Part shown: positions 1 to 6,097 of the stretch, in pieces
Layout: every line of letters begins with the position of its first letter
How positions within the stretch are numbered: the first letter of the stretch is position 1
Source of the DNA: Synergistaceae bacterium
GTDB lineage: Bacteria; Synergistota; Synergistia; Synergistales; Aminobacteriaceae
Reading direction: 5' to 3'
Length of the DNA: 16,955 bases
NCBI GenBank assembly: GCA_017455085.1
Contig: JAFTBT010000133.1
Location: 1-16,955, forward strand
Position numbers and translations under genes: made by a program
The notes under the pieces: generated by a model
The model's database searches: none
What the model saw: only the letters and a program-made list of their open reading frames with translations
What the model was told of the DNA's origin: nothing

Positions 1-221
1 ATTATCACGACCGGGCCGCCGCCTAAAAACGTGTTGACGATTGGGAGGTGGTCTCCGAGTTCCTGAAGGATAGCCCCGCACACGATCATGAACGCGAAAC
101 ATCCAGCCATTCCCGCCGGAAGTACTCCGAGCATAGCGGCAAGCAGAACTATCACCGCAAAGCACGCAAAGTATTTCGGAGGAAGGTTGAAGATTTTGAA
201 GCCTCTGTATTCTTCTGACAT
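1..221 (-). CDS. 2-hydroxycarboxylate (malate/citrate) transporter, N-terminal part, truncated by window edge
   Basis: The visible 73 residues start at ATG (219-221) and run off the left edge. The protein begins with a short hydrophilic stretch (MSEEYRGFKIFNLPP), then a hydrophobic helix, then the pattern GVLPAGMAGCFAFMI and EIGD-like QELGDHLPIVNTFLGGGP. This order (membrane helix, GxLPxxMxGxFAxM, LGDxxPIxNxxLGGGP) is typical of the N-terminus of the 2HCT family (CitS, CimH, MaeN/MleP), sodium- or proton-coupled symporters or exchangers for malate, citrate or lactate in the cytoplasmic membrane. A GAGG Shine-Dalgarno lies about 8 nt upstream, inside the end of the malic enzyme gene, whose stop codon is only 2 nt away, so the two are surely co-transcribed. 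Pairing with malic enzyme suggests malate as a substrate (inference). Family call is good; exact substrate is unknown. Confidence 0.8.
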   Translation of the reverse strand, partial: MSEEYRGFKIFNLPPKYFACFAVIVLLAAMLGVLPAGMAGCFAFMIVCGAILQELGDHLPIVNTFLGGGPVVI

Positions 222-223
222 GG

Positions 224-1393
224 CTATAACCTCGCTACACCTGATTTGATGGCTGCTTCTGCAACAGCTTTTGAGACAGCAGGCCCGACTCTTGGGTCAA
301 ACGCTGCAGGAATAATGTAGTCCGCTGTAGGATTCTCCACAAGGTCAGCAAGTGCGTGTGAGGCTGCAACCTTCATAGCCTCGTTGATGTCGCTGGCTCT
401 CACGTCAAAAGTTCCCCTGAAGATTCCCGGAAACGCTAACACGTTATTGATCTGGTTCGGAAAATCGCTGCGTCCTGTTGAGATTACTGCTGCACCTGCT
501 GCTTTTGCGTCATCAGGGAAGATCTCCGGCGTTGGGTTGGCACATGCAAAAATTATCGGGTCTTTTGCCATTGAGCGCACCATATCTTGCGTGACTGAGT
601 TCGGAGCAGATACACCGATGAATACGTCTGCGCCTTTCATTGCGTCAGCGAGTCCGCCCCTGAGATTTTCGGGGTTAGTGATTTCGGCCATTTCGGACTT
701 AATCCAGTTCATGCCCTTTTCGCGTCCTTTGTAGACTATGCCGGTTCTGTCACACAGTGTTACGTTCTTGAGTCCTGCGGAGATGAGCAGCTTGGTGATT
801 GCGATTGCGGCGGCACCTGCACCGTTGACAGCGACCTTGATGTTGCCGATGTCTTTGCCTACGACCTTAAGGGCATTGATGAGTCCTGCGAGGGTGATTA
901 CTGCAGTCCCGTGCTGGTCGTCGTGGAAAATTGGGATGTCGCATTTTTCCTTGAGTTTGCGCTCGATTTCGAAGCAGCGTGGTGCGGCGATGTCCTCCAA
1001 GTTTATGCCGCCGAAAGATCCGGAGATGTTGTAGACGGTCTCAACGAATGCGTCAACGTCCTTAGTCTTCACGCACAGAGGGAACGCGTCCACTCCACCG
1101 AAGGCCTTGAACAGCACGCACTTGCCCTCCATGACGGGCATACCAGCTTCTGGGCCGATGTCTCCGAGTCCGAGTACTGCGCTTCCGTCAGTGACGACGA
1201 GGCAGAGATTGTGGCGACGGGTGAGGTCGTAGGATTTGCCGATGTCCTTCTGAATCGCTAGGCAGGGTTCAGCGACGCCTGGGGTGTAGGCGAGTGAGAG
1301 GTCGTCTTTAGTAGCGACTGGGACGGTGGCGATGACTTCGATTTTGCCTTTCCATTGTTCATGAAGCCTGAGAGATTCTTTTGCGTAGTCCAT
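224..1393 (-). CDS. NAD(P)-dependent malic enzyme, short bacterial type
   Basis: Decarboxylates malate to pyruvate and CO2 with reduction of NAD(P)+, in the cytoplasm. The 389-residue length fits the compact bacterial form without a phosphotransacetylase tail. Seen in order: [10 protein letters not shown] with the likely catalytic Tyr near residue 36; [10 protein letters not shown] with the likely catalytic Lys near 91; [11 protein letters not shown] and [10 protein letters not shown], supplying the divalent-metal acidic residues near 133, 134 and 159; the nucleotide-binding [10 protein letters not shown]; and [10 protein letters not shown]. Start choice: a perfect AGGAGG at plus positions 1405-1410 sits 11 nt before the ATG at 1391-1393. 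An in-frame TTG at 1414 lies upstream of that ribosome site and is rejected as the start. The gene is directly followed (2 nt) by a 2-hydroxycarboxylate transporter, so uptake and oxidation of malate are encoded together. Whether NAD or NADP is preferred cannot be read from the sequence. Confidence 0.95.
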   Translation of the reverse strand: MDYAKESLRLHEQWKGKIEVIATVPVATKDDLSLAYTPGVAEPCLAIQKDIGKSYDLTRRHNLCLVVTDGSAVLGLGDIGPEAGMPVMEGKCVLFKAFGGVDAFPLCVKTKDVDAFVETVYNISGSFGGINLEDIAAPRCFEIERKLKEKCDIPIFHDDQHGTAVITLAGLINALKVVGKDIGNIKVAVNGAGAAAIAITKLLISAGLKNVTLCDRTGIVYKGREKGMNWIKSEMAEITNPENLRGGLADAMKGADVFIGVSAPNSVTQDMVRSMAKDPIIFACANPTPEIFPDDAKAAGAAVISTGRSDFPNQINNVLAFPGIFRGTFDVRASDINEAMKVAASHALADLVENPTADYIIPAAFDPRVGPAVSKAVAEAAIKSGVARL

Positions 1394-1576
1394 AAATAGA
1401 TTTACCTCCTGCAAAAAAATATATATATCGCGGCCAAGAGTCCAGCCGTTGATTTACTGAGGGTAAAAAATATTTGTTGATATGTGTTGAGAAAAATTGT
1501 GATGGGTTAATTATACAGGTTTGTTCGAGATTCTGGGGATAAGTTTTTGGAGGGGTGTGGGGCAATGACATGGGCA
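1394..1576. other. Leader region of malic enzyme; no gene, weak promoter candidate
   Basis: No coding region is supported here. On the minus strand a TATAAT hexamer lies at plus positions 1510-1515, about 115 nt before the malic enzyme start. No convincing -35 hexamer is found at 16-18 bp. It is the best visible candidate for the malic enzyme promoter, with low confidence. The stretch between it and the start is A/T rich, and no obvious terminator or riboswitch fold was recognised. Confidence 0.3.
1405..1410 (-). promoter_or_regulatory. Shine-Dalgarno AGGAGG that fixes the malic enzyme start
   Basis: On the minus strand AGGAGGTAAA precedes ATG (1393) with normal spacing, deciding between the ATG at 1393 and a TTG seven codons upstream. 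Confidence 0.85.
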
Positions 1577-1696
1577 TATGTTGTTTGTGAGTGTCTCCCG
1601 AAAACTTGCGCGACTTTGTGTAGTGTTATTGACCACGAAGACATACCGAACTAACAACTCATAATCAACAGTGAAGACATGGCTGGAGAATAACAA
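1577..1696 (-). pseudogene. thiI: Decayed N-terminal fragment of thiI (tRNA 4-thiouridine synthase / sulfurtransferase)
   Basis: Minus-strand reading between about 1663 and 1577 gives YELLVRY, then a poorly conserved stretch, then RASFRETLTNNI. ThiI proteins begin with a pattern of the form (L)(L)VRYGEI..KG.NR..FE..L..NI, so the fragment matches the first 30 or so residues except that the GEI and KG motifs are lost. Nothing ThiI-like follows (next codons read CPCHCPTPLQ), so the remaining 300-plus residues are gone. It lies just after a cysteine desulfurase remnant in the same direction, the order in which nifS/iscS-type genes and thiI are often found in other bacteria. The context raises confidence; the fragment alone is short and could be chance. 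Confidence 0.55.
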
Positions 1697-1699
1697 AGC

Positions 1700-1923
1700 C
1701 TAAGCTATAGTGTTCACATCATCAGGAGTGCTGTGTTTTCCGAGAGATATTCTGACAGTCCCATCACAAGTCTCTCATCAAACCATATCGCCCGCAAAAT
1801 AGCCCTATACACACGAAAAACATGTGATATATTCATGCCCTTACTGCATTCTGAACCAGTGAGATACCATATTCCCATAAGTTCCAGTAAATCATCTACT
1901 ACCTATCTACATAGAATCTCACA
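1700..1923 (-). pseudogene. Decayed C-terminal fragment of a NifS/IscS-type cysteine desulfurase
   Basis: Reading the minus strand from 1923: CEILCR, a TAG stop, then VVDDLLELMGIWYLTG, SECSKG, ISHVF and WFDERLVMG in one frame. After a 1-nt frameshift near plus position 1760 follows TVRISLGKHSTPDDVNTIA and a stop at 1700-1702. Intact desulfurases show, in this order, RSE(I/V)LL, a short helix, GIYxSxGSACSxG (containing the mobile catalytic cysteine), SHVLxAMG and (T/S)VRISLGxxxTxEDVD. So about 70 C-terminal residues are recognisable, with one internal stop, one frameshift and a missing N-terminal 300 residues. The last codons after NTIA look like a second frameshift (next-frame EAL-like residues). 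It is a relic, not a working gene. Upstream of 1923 no further desulfurase sequence is visible; the promoter region of the next gene starts there. Confidence 0.72.
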
Positions 1924-1970
1924 CTAACATAGAAGTGTACAAATTTATCGCAGTGAATTGTGTATGATAT

Positions 1971-1976
1971 TATAAT
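1971..1976 (+). promoter_or_regulatory. Candidate -10 box for the methylase / Gate-protein pair
   Basis: A perfect TATAAT hexamer lies 37 nt before the start at 2013, inside an A/T-rich stretch. No good -35 hexamer is seen at 16-18 bp upstream, so the call rests on the -10 alone. Confidence 0.35.
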
Positions 1977-2012
1977 TCTAGTGAAAAGTCCCCAATTTCA
2001 GAAGGTGAAATC

Positions 2013-2708
2013 ATGAAGTTAATCATAGCAGGTATAGGCTTCAACGACTTGATAACCCTTAGAGCCATAAAAGCAGCAGAAAATTCAGACATAATCCTAG
2101 TTCCGAGAGCAAATGCAGATACTCAAGGCTATGCTGAGAAAATTATCGCTCAGTTAGTGCCGGACAAAAAATATATGCACATACATTTCCCTATGACGCG
2201 CAGCCAAAAACTCACACCTATAATCCTCTCTCAGCTTAAGGAGGTAAGTTCCGAGCTTAAGACTGCTGACACTATATTTTTCCCAGTTATCGGCGACGCT
2301 ATGCTGTACTCCACAGGAGAATGTTTGCAAGAAGCTATGACAGTAATGTTCCCAGAAATTCAGACAGAGTTCATCGCTGGAATATCTGCCCATTCACTTG
2401 CGGCATCCATTGCGAAAAGATTTCTGGTGATGCACGACGAGATACTAGCCGTAATTCCCGGGACTGCTCCGTTGTCAAAAATACTGCTGGCTCTGGACGG
2501 GTGCGACTGCGCCGCGATCTACAAGCCTTCTGCTCTGGGGCTGGTGGACCTCGAACAGTTAGCTGGAGAGCTTTCACCGGAGAACTTCGGCCATATCATC
2601 AGGGTAGACTACGCCGGAATACCTGAACGCGAAAAAGTAATACACGGCAAGGAAGCCTTGAAGAATATCACTGACTACATGAGCATAATATTACTATGGC
2701 GGGACTAA
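2013..2708 (+). CDS. Tetrapyrrole (CobI/CbiL-like, precorrin-2 C20) SAM methyltransferase family protein, atypical N-terminal motif
   Basis: 231 residues, the usual length of precorrin/cobalt-factor-II C20-methyltransferases, which add a methyl group at C20 of the corrin precursor in cobalamin synthesis. Family marks: N-terminal KLIIAGIG; TLRAIKAAENSDIILVP; HFPMT near residue 60; the central GDAMLYST (94-101), corresponding to the GDPMLYST of CbiL; IAGISAHSLAAS; the DEILAVIPGT segment; and IYKPSAL. The GPGDP motif that normally follows the first strand and helps shape the SAM pocket is replaced by a shorter GFNDL, so methylase activity is uncertain. A Shine-Dalgarno AAGGTG lies before the ATG. 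Its end overlaps the next gene by 13 nt, implying translational coupling. No other cobalamin gene is in view. It may be a true CobI, a divergent paralog or a degenerate form. Confidence 0.72.
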   Translation: MKLIIAGIGFNDLITLRAIKAAENSDIILVPRANADTQGYAEKIIAQLVPDKKYMHIHFPMTRSQKLTPIILSQLKEVSSELKTADTIFFPVIGDAMLYSTGECLQEAMTVMFPEIQTEFIAGISAHSLAASIAKRFLVMHDEILAVIPGTAPLSKILLALDGCDCAAIYKPSALGLVDLEQLAGELSPENFGHIIRVDYAGIPEREKVIHGKEALKNITDYMSIILLWRD

Positions 2709-3571
2709 TCAAGGGTGAACTTCTCCTAACAGTGCATATACTTTTGGGGCTGGCACTGGGTGAACTGATTACGCGGCTGAAGCTCCCTGAAAAGCTCTTG
2801 AGTCGATTCGCGAACATCCTTCACGTCAACTCAACCACTGCACTCGCTACTGCATCATCCATAGCTTCCTCAAAGACTGGTGCGGCTATACTGTCCTCTG
2901 CTCTCTCACACGGAACTATCACCGAAAAATGTGCTGTATGGTCTGTGCTGATGCTGTCTCTGCCATCATACCTGAGACGCTGGCCATCTACATTGATCTT
3001 GGCCGTGAGCATGGCCGGTAAAGCCGGAGGAATTTATGCACTGACTATGCTGGCAATAACTGCTGGAAGATTCATGATTGCGTATATGTTTGTGGTGAGT
3101 GAGGGCAAAAATTCATCACAACATCAAGCCGTTTCACCTGTCCCAAAAATCCCAAGCCTGAAAGCCTCCGCAAAAAAAGCTCTGTTGCTTCTGCCTGTAG
3201 CATGGGTGTGCTACGGAGCGGCGTATATGCTCGTGCCGATGGTCAATGCATACTTCAAGGGAGTGTTCACTGGAGGGATATTGCCGTTAGCTGGGTGGAC
3301 AGTTGCGGGTTCGGCAGTAGTGAGGGTGAATGCAGCACTGGCACTTGCTGGGGGAAGTCTGGCCTCCGGAGAACTGCGAGTGAGTGAAGCTGTGTTTGGG
3401 TTGCTGCTTGGTAGCGGGCTGGGGACTTTCACCAGAATACTGCGGATGAATGCAGGATACTACTTTGGTTTTTTCCCAGTGAGGACAGCCAGAAAAATGC
3501 TCATCATGAATTACGCCACTATTGTGCCGCTGGTAGTGTTGAGTATCTTGACGGCATATATATTGCTATGA
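2696..3571 (+). CDS. Gate-domain (nucleoside-recognition family) membrane protein
   Basis: 291 residues, largely hydrophobic, with about seven or eight predicted membrane segments and two hydrophilic connectors (around residues 137-160 and between the later helices). The N-terminal half has LGLALGELITRLKLPEKLL, a conserved-looking NSTTALATASSIASSKTGAAIL stretch with small residues, and ITEKCAVWSVLMLSLPSYLRRWPSTL. This resembles the Gate / nucleoside recognition (PF07670-like) membrane proteins, many of unknown substrate. The ATG lies inside the end of the methylase gene (13-nt overlap) without a clear Shine-Dalgarno, so translation probably depends on coupling. Overlap with a corrin-methylase-like gene suggests a shared task, perhaps transport of a related metabolite or metal, but this is inference. 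Codons ending the gene form the first copy of a 48-bp-period repeat. Confidence 0.65.
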   Translation: MAGLIKGELLLTVHILLGLALGELITRLKLPEKLLSRFANILHVNSTTALATASSIASSKTGAAILSSALSHGTITEKCAVWSVLMLSLPSYLRRWPSTLILAVSMAGKAGGIYALTMLAITAGRFMIAYMFVVSEGKNSSQHQAVSPVPKIPSLKASAKKALLLLPVAWVCYGAAYMLVPMVNAYFKGVFTGGILPLAGWTVAGSAVVRVNAALALAGGSLASGELRVSEAVFGLLLGSGLGTFTRILRMNAGYYFGFFPVRTARKMLIMNYATIVPLVVLSILTAYILL

Positions 3572-3624
3572 ACAGCCTGACACGCACCGTTAGTGTTTAT
3601 GACATGTATATTGCTATGAACAGC
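3559..3624 (+). repeat. 18-bp direct repeat spanning a gene end (period 48 bp)
   Basis: TATATTGCTATGAACAGC occurs at 3559-3576, where it holds the last codons and stop of the Gate-protein gene, and again at 3607-3624 in the spacer before the GGDEF gene. The following GACAC is also shared. Copies are identical over 18 bp. Confidence 0.9.
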
Positions 3625-3643
3625 ACGACACATTAATACAACC

Positions 3644-4498
3644 ATGACTACCCTGAACATACACACCTCAAGCCCCAAGCTCACAAAGATACTCAAGGCC
3701 ATAAAGCCCCTTGACGGCTTCACGCACAACTTTCTGCATGATGACGCACTCCCCAATCCAGACAGCCCCACCATCATCATCACCGGACATCTCCCCGCGC
3801 AGTTCCTCCCTGACGTGAAGTATATCCTCTGCACAAAATCTCCCCATTCCTTAAACGCAGATACCCTCTCACGCCTATATGACCTCTGGCCGCTTCCACT
3901 GACACCTTCGCTCGTGAGATACCTGTTTGCTCTGGTGCAGACCCGCATAAAATTCGAGACCGAAAACTCTCACGAACACTCCGAACACCAAAAGCGCATA
4001 CTTGAGATGGCACAGCAGGACTACTTGACGGGACTGGCTACACGCTGGTACTTGCAGGACTTCATAGAGCGCAACAGACACGAACGCAACATCACGTGCA
4101 TATATCTGGATCTCGACAACTTCAAGGCCGTAAACGATACTTTCGGGCATCAAGCAGGAGACAGAGCATTAGCTGCTACTGCTGAGATGATGCAGAACGA
4201 ATTTCCGGACGGTTTTGCGGCGAGGATGGGCGGCGATGAGTTCATGATTGTCCTGCTGGGAAAACGGGATATCACTGCGACTGCTGAACGGGTGAACGGC
4301 TTCATGACCAGACTGCTGAAGTACTACGCCACTACGAGAACTATGCGGGCATTGAGCGTTAGTGCGGGCATCTCACAGTCGAGGCCGTCAACGGAGAAAA
4401 CTATAGACCAAATTATTCACGAGGCGGACAGAGCTTTATACGAGGCCAAGAAAAACGGCAAGGCTCGGTGCAAAGTTTACAGTGAGTTTATGGGATGA
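3644..4498 (+). CDS. GGDEF-domain protein, probable diguanylate cyclase
   Basis: 284 residues. The C-terminal half (about 125-284) is a complete GGDEF domain: DYLTGLATR, IYLDLDNFKAVNDTFGH, AGDRAL, the active-site RMGGDEF (GGDEF at 196-200) and the late ADRALYEAKKNGKARC. It should make cyclic di-GMP from two GTP in the cytoplasm. The residues that would form the inhibitory RxxD I-site (187-190) read FPDG, so product feedback inhibition is probably missing. The N-terminal 110 residues contain alternating strands (TIIITG, VKYILCT) reminiscent of a worn response-regulator receiver fold, but no clear phosphoacceptor was identified. A charged linker with a likely coiled coil (about 105-125) joins the halves. 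No membrane segment. No Shine-Dalgarno precedes the ATG; the frame is closed upstream by a TGA, so there is no better start. Confidence 0.9.
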   Translation: MTTLNIHTSSPKLTKILKAIKPLDGFTHNFLHDDALPNPDSPTIIITGHLPAQFLPDVKYILCTKSPHSLNADTLSRLYDLWPLPLTPSLVRYLFALVQTRIKFETENSHEHSEHQKRILEMAQQDYLTGLATRWYLQDFIERNRHERNITCIYLDLDNFKAVNDTFGHQAGDRALAATAEMMQNEFPDGFAARMGGDEFMIVLLGKRDITATAERVNGFMTRLLKYYATTRTMRALSVSAGISQSRPSTEKTIDQIIHEADRALYEAKKNGKARCKVYSEFMG

Positions 4499-4550
4499 AG
4501 GGAGTATAATTGCAAACTCATAATCTCATAACGAAAGAAGTAATATAGAC

Positions 4551-5813
4551 TTGCAAATACTACTAAAAACTGCCTTCGCTCTGTTCGCAGGGTTAATGAT
4601 GACTCGACTGTTCAAGAAATTCTCCTTCCCAGACGTTACAGCTTTCCTGATTGCAGGTGTACTAGTCGGACCGTATGCACTTGGCATGTTCAGTGATTTC
4701 GGCTTCTGCAATTCTGAAGAGCTCGCGGCTGTAGGGATACTCTCAAACGTAGCACTAGGATTTATCGCGTTCGACATAGGCAGTGAGTTCGAGCTGGAGA
4801 AACTCCGGGAGATGGGCAAGACTGCAACGGTCATCGGGATAGTTCAGGCTGTGATGGCAGCTCTGCTTGTGGACGGAGCATTAGTGTTTCTGAGCATGAT
4901 GGGTTATCTGCCGTTACCTGCTGCTCTTGTGCTGGGTGCTATTGCAAGTGCGACAGCTCCTGCGGCTACGTTGATGGTAGTCCGACAGTTCAAGGCGAAA
5001 GGTCCAGTCACAGACCTATTACTCCCGATAGTGGCACTTGATGACGCTGTTGGACTGGTGATATTTGCGGTGTCGATCGGTATTGCTCATGCGCTGATAG
5101 GCGGCACGATAAATATCATCTCCATAATCTTGAACCCGTTCCTTGAGATAGTCTGCTCGCTGGTACTCGGTGCAGTTATGGGAGTGATTTTGACGTGGCT
5201 GGAGAAGCTGTTTTTCTCGAACCGCAACAGGTTAGCCTTGACGATATCGTTTATACTGATGACGATAGCCCTAGCTTCACGAGAGATATACATCGGGCAG
5301 GTGAGATTAGCGTGTTCGTCATTGCTAGTGTGTATGATGCTGGGTACGGTGTTTTGCAACATGTGCAAGTACAGTGAGGATATTATGGTACGTTCACAGA
5401 AGTGGAGCGTGCCGTTGTATGCGGTGTTCTTTGTTCTGTCTGGCGCGAGGCTGGAGCTTGGAGTGCTGGCAAATCATGCAGTGATAGTTATCGGAGTGGT
5501 GTATATACTGGTGAGGTGCTTGGGGAAATATACTGGAGCATTAGTGAGTTCGGTGATGACGGGATGCCCTGAGAACGTGAGGAAGTACTTGGGGATAACG
5601 TTGTTCCCACAGGCTGGAGTGGCATTAGGGATGGTAGTGAGTGCGCAGAGTTTGGGCGCGGAGATGGGAGGACTTATCCGGAACATAATACTGTTCAGTG
5701 TGTTGGTGTATGAGCTTGTTGGTCCTATGTTGACACGTATAGCTCTCACCAAAGCGGGAGAGATTGAGCAGAAACTTCCGGAGCATGTACACCGGGCAAG
5801 ATTCCAGAGCTAG
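4551..5813 (+). CDS. CPA2-family cation/proton antiporter
   Basis: 420 residues with about 12 to 13 hydrophobic segments and no C-terminal RCK/TrkA-N domain. The first helix and loop (TRLFKKFSFPDVTAFLIAGVLVGP) are the standard opening of monovalent cation:proton antiporters. The paired acidic residues in ALDDAVGL (Asp164, Asp165) match the ion-binding DD motif of electrogenic Na+/H+ or K+/H+ exchangers, and SATAPAATLMVVRQF is the helix before it. It probably exchanges Na+ or K+ for protons across the cytoplasmic membrane. The start is TTG at 4551: it keeps the whole first helix, whereas the first ATG (4596) would cut into it. The upstream ribosome site (GAAAGAAG) is weak. A TATAAT at 4505-4510 may be a promoter element. 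The stop lies in the first copy of a 37-bp tandem repeat and an intrinsic terminator follows. Confidence 0.88.
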   Translation: MQILLKTAFALFAGLMMTRLFKKFSFPDVTAFLIAGVLVGPYALGMFSDFGFCNSEELAAVGILSNVALGFIAFDIGSEFELEKLREMGKTATVIGIVQAVMAALLVDGALVFLSMMGYLPLPAALVLGAIASATAPAATLMVVRQFKAKGPVTDLLLPIVALDDAVGLVIFAVSIGIAHALIGGTINIISIILNPFLEIVCSLVLGAVMGVILTWLEKLFFSNRNRLALTISFILMTIALASREIYIGQVRLACSSLLVCMMLGTVFCNMCKYSEDIMVRSQKWSVPLYAVFFVLSGARLELGVLANHAVIVIGVVYILVRCLGKYTGALVSSVMTGCPENVRKYLGITLFPQAGVALGMVVSAQSLGAEMGGLIRNIILFSVLVYELVGPMLTRIALTKAGEIEQKLPEHVHRARFQS

Positions 5814-5866
5814 ACCCGAACACGTTCACCGGGCAAGATTTCAGAGCTAGACCCTGACACGTTCAC
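5784..5866 (+). repeat. 37-bp tandem repeat, two copies and a partial third, spanning the antiporter stop codon
   Basis: Copies start at 5784 and 5821 and differ at only a few positions; both contain ACCGGGCAAGATT and CAGAGCTAGACCC. A third start (CACGTTCAC) is at 5858. The antiporter stop TAG (5811-5813) is within copy 1, so copy 2 repeats the last codons plus stop. Confidence 0.9.
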
Positions 5867-5869
5867 GAG

Positions 5870-5903
5870 TGGCCTTCACAAAAACGGAGGCCATATTTTT
5901 TTT
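5870..5903 (+). terminator. Intrinsic terminator after the antiporter gene
   Basis: Stem TGGCCTTC (5870-5877) pairs with GGAGGCCA (5886-5893), loop of 8, with one G-U pair, followed by a run of T residues (5895-5903). Confidence 0.85.
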
Positions 5904-5911
5904 GCGTAGTG

Positions 5912-5917
5912 TATAAT
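5912..5917 (+). promoter_or_regulatory. Candidate -10 box upstream of the leader ORF and licD-like gene
   Basis: A perfect TATAAT sits just past the terminator of the preceding gene and 34 nt before the ATG at 5951. No good -35 match is seen. It is the only promoter-like element between the terminator and the LicD-family gene. Confidence 0.4.
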
Positions 5918-5950
5918 AATGCAAAATCACATGAAAGGACTATTGACACC

Positions 5951-6097
5951 ATGATTAACAGTGCTACACTGGCTTGGCTTGGCTTGGCTTGGCTTGGCCT
6001 ATATCATGCTCCTTCATCACTAACTCACTCACCAACAGCACCAACTTACTCACAAACAGCGTCTATTGTTGCGCAGAAAGAAGCTCACAATGGATAG
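5951..6097 (+). CDS. Possible 48-residue leader ORF containing a pentanucleotide tract, overlapping the licD-like start
   Basis: ATG at 5951 follows AAAGGA (5934-5939) at an 11-nt spacing. The product starts MINSATLAWLGLAWLGLYH, where the WLGLA repeats come from GGCTT units, and continues with a Ser/Thr/Pro/Ala-rich tail to a TAG at 6095-6097. The stop overlaps the ATG of the LicD-family gene (6090) by 8 nt in another frame, an arrangement that would couple translation of the two. The LicD start itself has only a weak ribosome site (AGAAAGAAG), which fits coupling. No known family is recognised, and low-complexity sequence can give an open frame by chance, so existence of the peptide is uncertain. 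Confidence 0.35.
   Translation: MINSATLAWLGLAWLGLYHAPSSLTHSPTAPTYSQTASIVAQKEAHNG
5971..6000 (+). repeat. Pentanucleotide simple-sequence repeat (GGCTT)5 plus one variant unit GGCCT
   Basis: Five perfect GGCTT units (5971-5995) followed by GGCCT (5996-6000). A tract of this type changes length by slipped-strand mispairing; each change of 5 nt shifts the reading frame. It lies 90 nt before the ATG of the LicD-family gene. Confidence 0.95.

Noticed and set aside
384..1261. Long open frames on the plus strand across the malic enzyme gene
   Set aside because: They are antisense to a firmly identified gene with all catalytic motifs, have no ribosome sites and encode no recognisable domain.
1394..1414. 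Upstream TTG start at 1414 for malic enzyme
   Set aside because: It lies before the AGGAGG ribosome site; the ATG at 1393 is correctly spaced behind it.
1733..1927. A 64-codon plus-strand frame in the gap before the methylase gene
   Set aside because: It has no ribosome site, and the opposite strand carries the cysteine desulfurase remnant, so this frame is its shadow.
4505..4510. TATAAT between the GGDEF and antiporter genes as a firm promoter
   Set aside because: No -35 hexamer at acceptable spacing; mentioned only as a possible element in the antiporter entry.
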